Source: Spirosoma sp. SC4-14
GTDB lineage: Bacteria > Bacteroidota > Bacteroidia > Cytophagales > Spirosomataceae
Length of the DNA stretch: 64,000 nucleotides
NCBI RefSeq assembly: GCF_037201965.1
Contig: NZ_CP147518.1
Location: forward strand, 3,031,001 to 3,095,000
Direction of reading: 5' to 3'
Shown here in pieces: positions 62,591 to 64,000 of the stretch. The first letter of the stretch is position 1, and each line of letters begins with the position of its first letter. Under the pieces are notes generated by a model. That model saw only the letters and a list, made by a program, of their open reading frames with translations. It searched no databases and was not told the DNA's origin. A program made the translations under genes and the position numbers.

Positions 62591-64000
62591 TGTCTCCACC
62601 CCGTCTTGCCGACCGCCTGTTGACCTGGTTCTGCGCTCCCCATCTGCGAGAGGAGGTGCTGGGGGATTTGCATGAACGCTACGCACTGCGGGTGAAGCAT
62701 GGGGGCCAAACCCGTGCCCGACGACGCTATTGGCGGGATGTGCTGGCTTATGTGCGACCTGAGTTCATAAAACGACACCCTTCAGAATACCCTCAACCAA
62801 CCAATACGATTATGCTACGGAATTATCTGAAAATCGCCTGGCGAAACGTACTCCGCTACAAACTAAACAGCGCACTTACCATAACCGGACTAGCTTTAGG
62901 ACTGGCCTGTGGGCTGTTGATGATTCTTCATGTGCGGGAAGAATTGAACTACGACAAAGGATTTTCGAAAGCAGATCGAATCTACCGGATTACATCGGAA
63001 AATATTGGCGAGAAAAACCGGCAGTGGGCTGCTACATCGCCCATTCTGGGGGGTGAAATGCAACAGGCAATCCCTGCGATCCAGACCGTAGCCCGATTCC
63101 ATCGTCCTTATCCAGACCGGATTTTCAGCTATGTCCCTGCCAATGGAGTGACAAAGCAGTTCGAGGAAAAATCAGGCTTTTTCGCCGACTCGACGGTGGT
63201 GGATGTATTCGACCTTTCGTTTGTGAAAGGTGATCCACAAACCGCCCTCAAACACCAGGACGCCATTGTCCTTACCGAAGCGATGGCGGCTAAATATTTT
63301 GGTAATGAAAATCCCCTGGGTAAACGGATTCAGGATGACCTGGACAAACGCTTATTGACCGTGACGGGCGTAATAAAACCCTATTCGTTCCCAACGCATT
63401 TACAGTTCGATTATCTGATTTCCATGTCCACCTTTTACAGCTATACTGACAGAAATACGCTGGAAAACAGAGGGTGGTCAGGCTTTTACAACTACATTCT
63501 ACTGAACAGCAGTGTTTCGCGATCGGATGTGGAAAAACGCATTCCAGCGTTCATGGTGAAGTTCTACGAGGCTAAGGGCGAAACCAGAAAAGAAATCCTG
63601 GCAACCCGAAGAACGCCGATTCAACCCATTACGGATATACACCTGCACTCGAAGCTGGAAAAGGAAATGGGGCCAAACAGCGACATCACCTACGTCTACG
63701 TGTTTTCAATAGCCGCCCTATTCATTCTGCTGTTAGCAGCGGTCAACTTCATTAATATGGCCACGGCCCAGGCATTCAATCGAATGAAAGAAGTGGGTGT
63801 TCGGAAAGTATTGGGCGCTCGCAAAAATCAGTTAATCAGGCAGTTCCTGGGTGAATCATTTATTCTGACGCTGGTGGCTACAATGGGGGCTTTTCTTCTA
63901 TTCCGCCTGGCCATTCCTTTTTATAATGATCTGGCTGCGAAGACCCTTCGCTTTGAGCAATTGTTCACCGCTTCGAACGGAGTGCTACTGGCGCTGTTGA
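62590..64000 (+). CDS. FtsX-type ABC permease with prefix domain (5' part, cut by the window edge)
   Basis: The frame is open from ATG 62590 to the last base. The first 470 residues are visible: prefix domain (PPRLADRLLTWFCAPHL, EEVLGDLHERYALRV, RYWRDVLAYVRPEFIK), then LKIAWRNVLRYKLNSALTITGLALGLACGLLMI, a periplasmic domain, and VYVFSIAALFILLLAAVNFINMATAQAFNRMKEVGVRKVLGAR, the start of the central helices. The prefix region is nearly identical at DNA level to that of the previous permease, after which the two diverge. It is a paralogue from tandem duplication with a shared, recently homogenised 5' end. Confidence 0.9.
   Translation, partial: MSPPRLADRLLTWFCAPHLREEVLGDLHERYALRVKHGGQTRARRRYWRDVLAYVRPEFIKRHPSEYPQPTNTIMLRNYLKIAWRNVLRYKLNSALTITGLALGLACGLLMILHVREELNYDKGFSKADRIYRITSENIGEKNRQWAATSPILGGEMQQAIPAIQTVARFHRPYPDRIFSYVPANGVTKQFEEKSGFFADSTVVDVFDLSFVKGDPQTALKHQDAIVLTEAMAAKYFGNENPLGKRIQDDLDKRLLTVTGVIKPYSFPTHLQFDYLISMSTFYSYTDRNTLENRGWSGFYNYILLNSSVSRSDVEKRIPAFMVKFYEAKGETRKEILATRRTPIQPITDIHLHSKLEKEMGPNSDITYVYVFSIAALFILLLAAVNFINMATAQAFNRMKEVGVRKVLGARKNQLIRQFLGESFILTLVATMGAFLLFRLAIPFYNDLAAKTLRFEQLFTASNGVLLALL

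Noticed and set aside
1..64000. Prophage, defence island or integrated element
   Set aside because: No integrase, phage structural genes, restriction, toxin-antitoxin or CRISPR-associated genes, nor att-like repeats, were recognised.

Overview
The window looks like a chromosomal segment of a Bacteroidota bacterium of the Cytophagales, most like Spirosoma and its relatives. The reasons are a SusC/SusD pair, a LytS/LytTR two-component system, PadR-linked FtsX-type permeases with a short N-terminal prefix domain, DUF4142 and DUF3857-transglutaminase proteins, TTTG / TAnnTTTG-like promoters, and an almost complete lack of Shine-Dalgarno sequences. This genus-level guess is inference. No rRNA, tRNA, CRISPR array, phage module or insertion sequence was seen.

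Layout. 1-14.6 kb holds housekeeping and accessory genes: the end of an ACC-deaminase-like PLP enzyme, four small or secreted proteins of unknown role (one an alpha/beta hydrolase), a Sua5-type tRNA-modification enzyme, a DGPF protein with an ECF42-type sigma factor, a SlyD-like FKBP isomerase, a fasciclin protein, two L,D-transpeptidases facing each other, an EcsC-family protein, a serine hydrolase, a beta-barrel protein, a DUF4142 lipoprotein and a DMT exporter. 14.7-32.5 kb is a polysaccharide-utilisation locus on the plus strand: IclR regulator, SusC, SusD, a GH5-like endo-glycanase, a GH10 xylanase, a glucarate-dehydratase-type enolase-superfamily enzyme, an SDR dehydrogenase, a GH2 beta-mannosidase-like enzyme, an MFS transporter, a LamG/SMP-30 lactonase-like fusion and an RraA-type aldolase-like protein. 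An IlvD/Edd sugar-acid dehydratase with another SDR lies at 40.5-43.1 kb. Read together, these genes suggest hemicellulose breakdown followed by a non-phosphorylative oxidative route (dehydrogenase, lactonase, acid dehydratase, aldolase).

32.5-37.3 kb holds, on the minus strand, an MlaE-MlaF-MlaD lipid-transport operon, a lytic transglycosylase and a decayed reading frame. 37.7-44.9 kb has a transglutaminase-like membrane protein, the dehydratase/SDR pair, a second DMT transporter and a VIT1-like metal transporter. 45.1-47.6 kb is an AT-rich pair (FAD monooxygenase, serine hydrolase) that looks horizontally acquired. 47.7-52.5 kb has a leucine-rich-repeat protein, an M16 protease and the remnant of a second M16 copy. 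52.6-59.1 kb is a compact minus-strand operon combining TolC, an HlyD-type adaptor, an FtsX-type permease, a LolD-like ATPase, a LytS-type kinase and a LytTR regulator. 59.4 kb to the end has a PadR regulator followed by two FtsX-type permeases, the second cut by the window edge.

The most unusual signal is not a gene. At least five distinct families of intergenic inverted repeats, several with two or three diverged copies, sit between genes. They often begin at a stop codon or end flush against a start codon, and they are concentrated in the efflux and permease clusters. A second regulatory signal is a palindrome over the iclR start codon whose 10-base half-site recurs in the susC leader.
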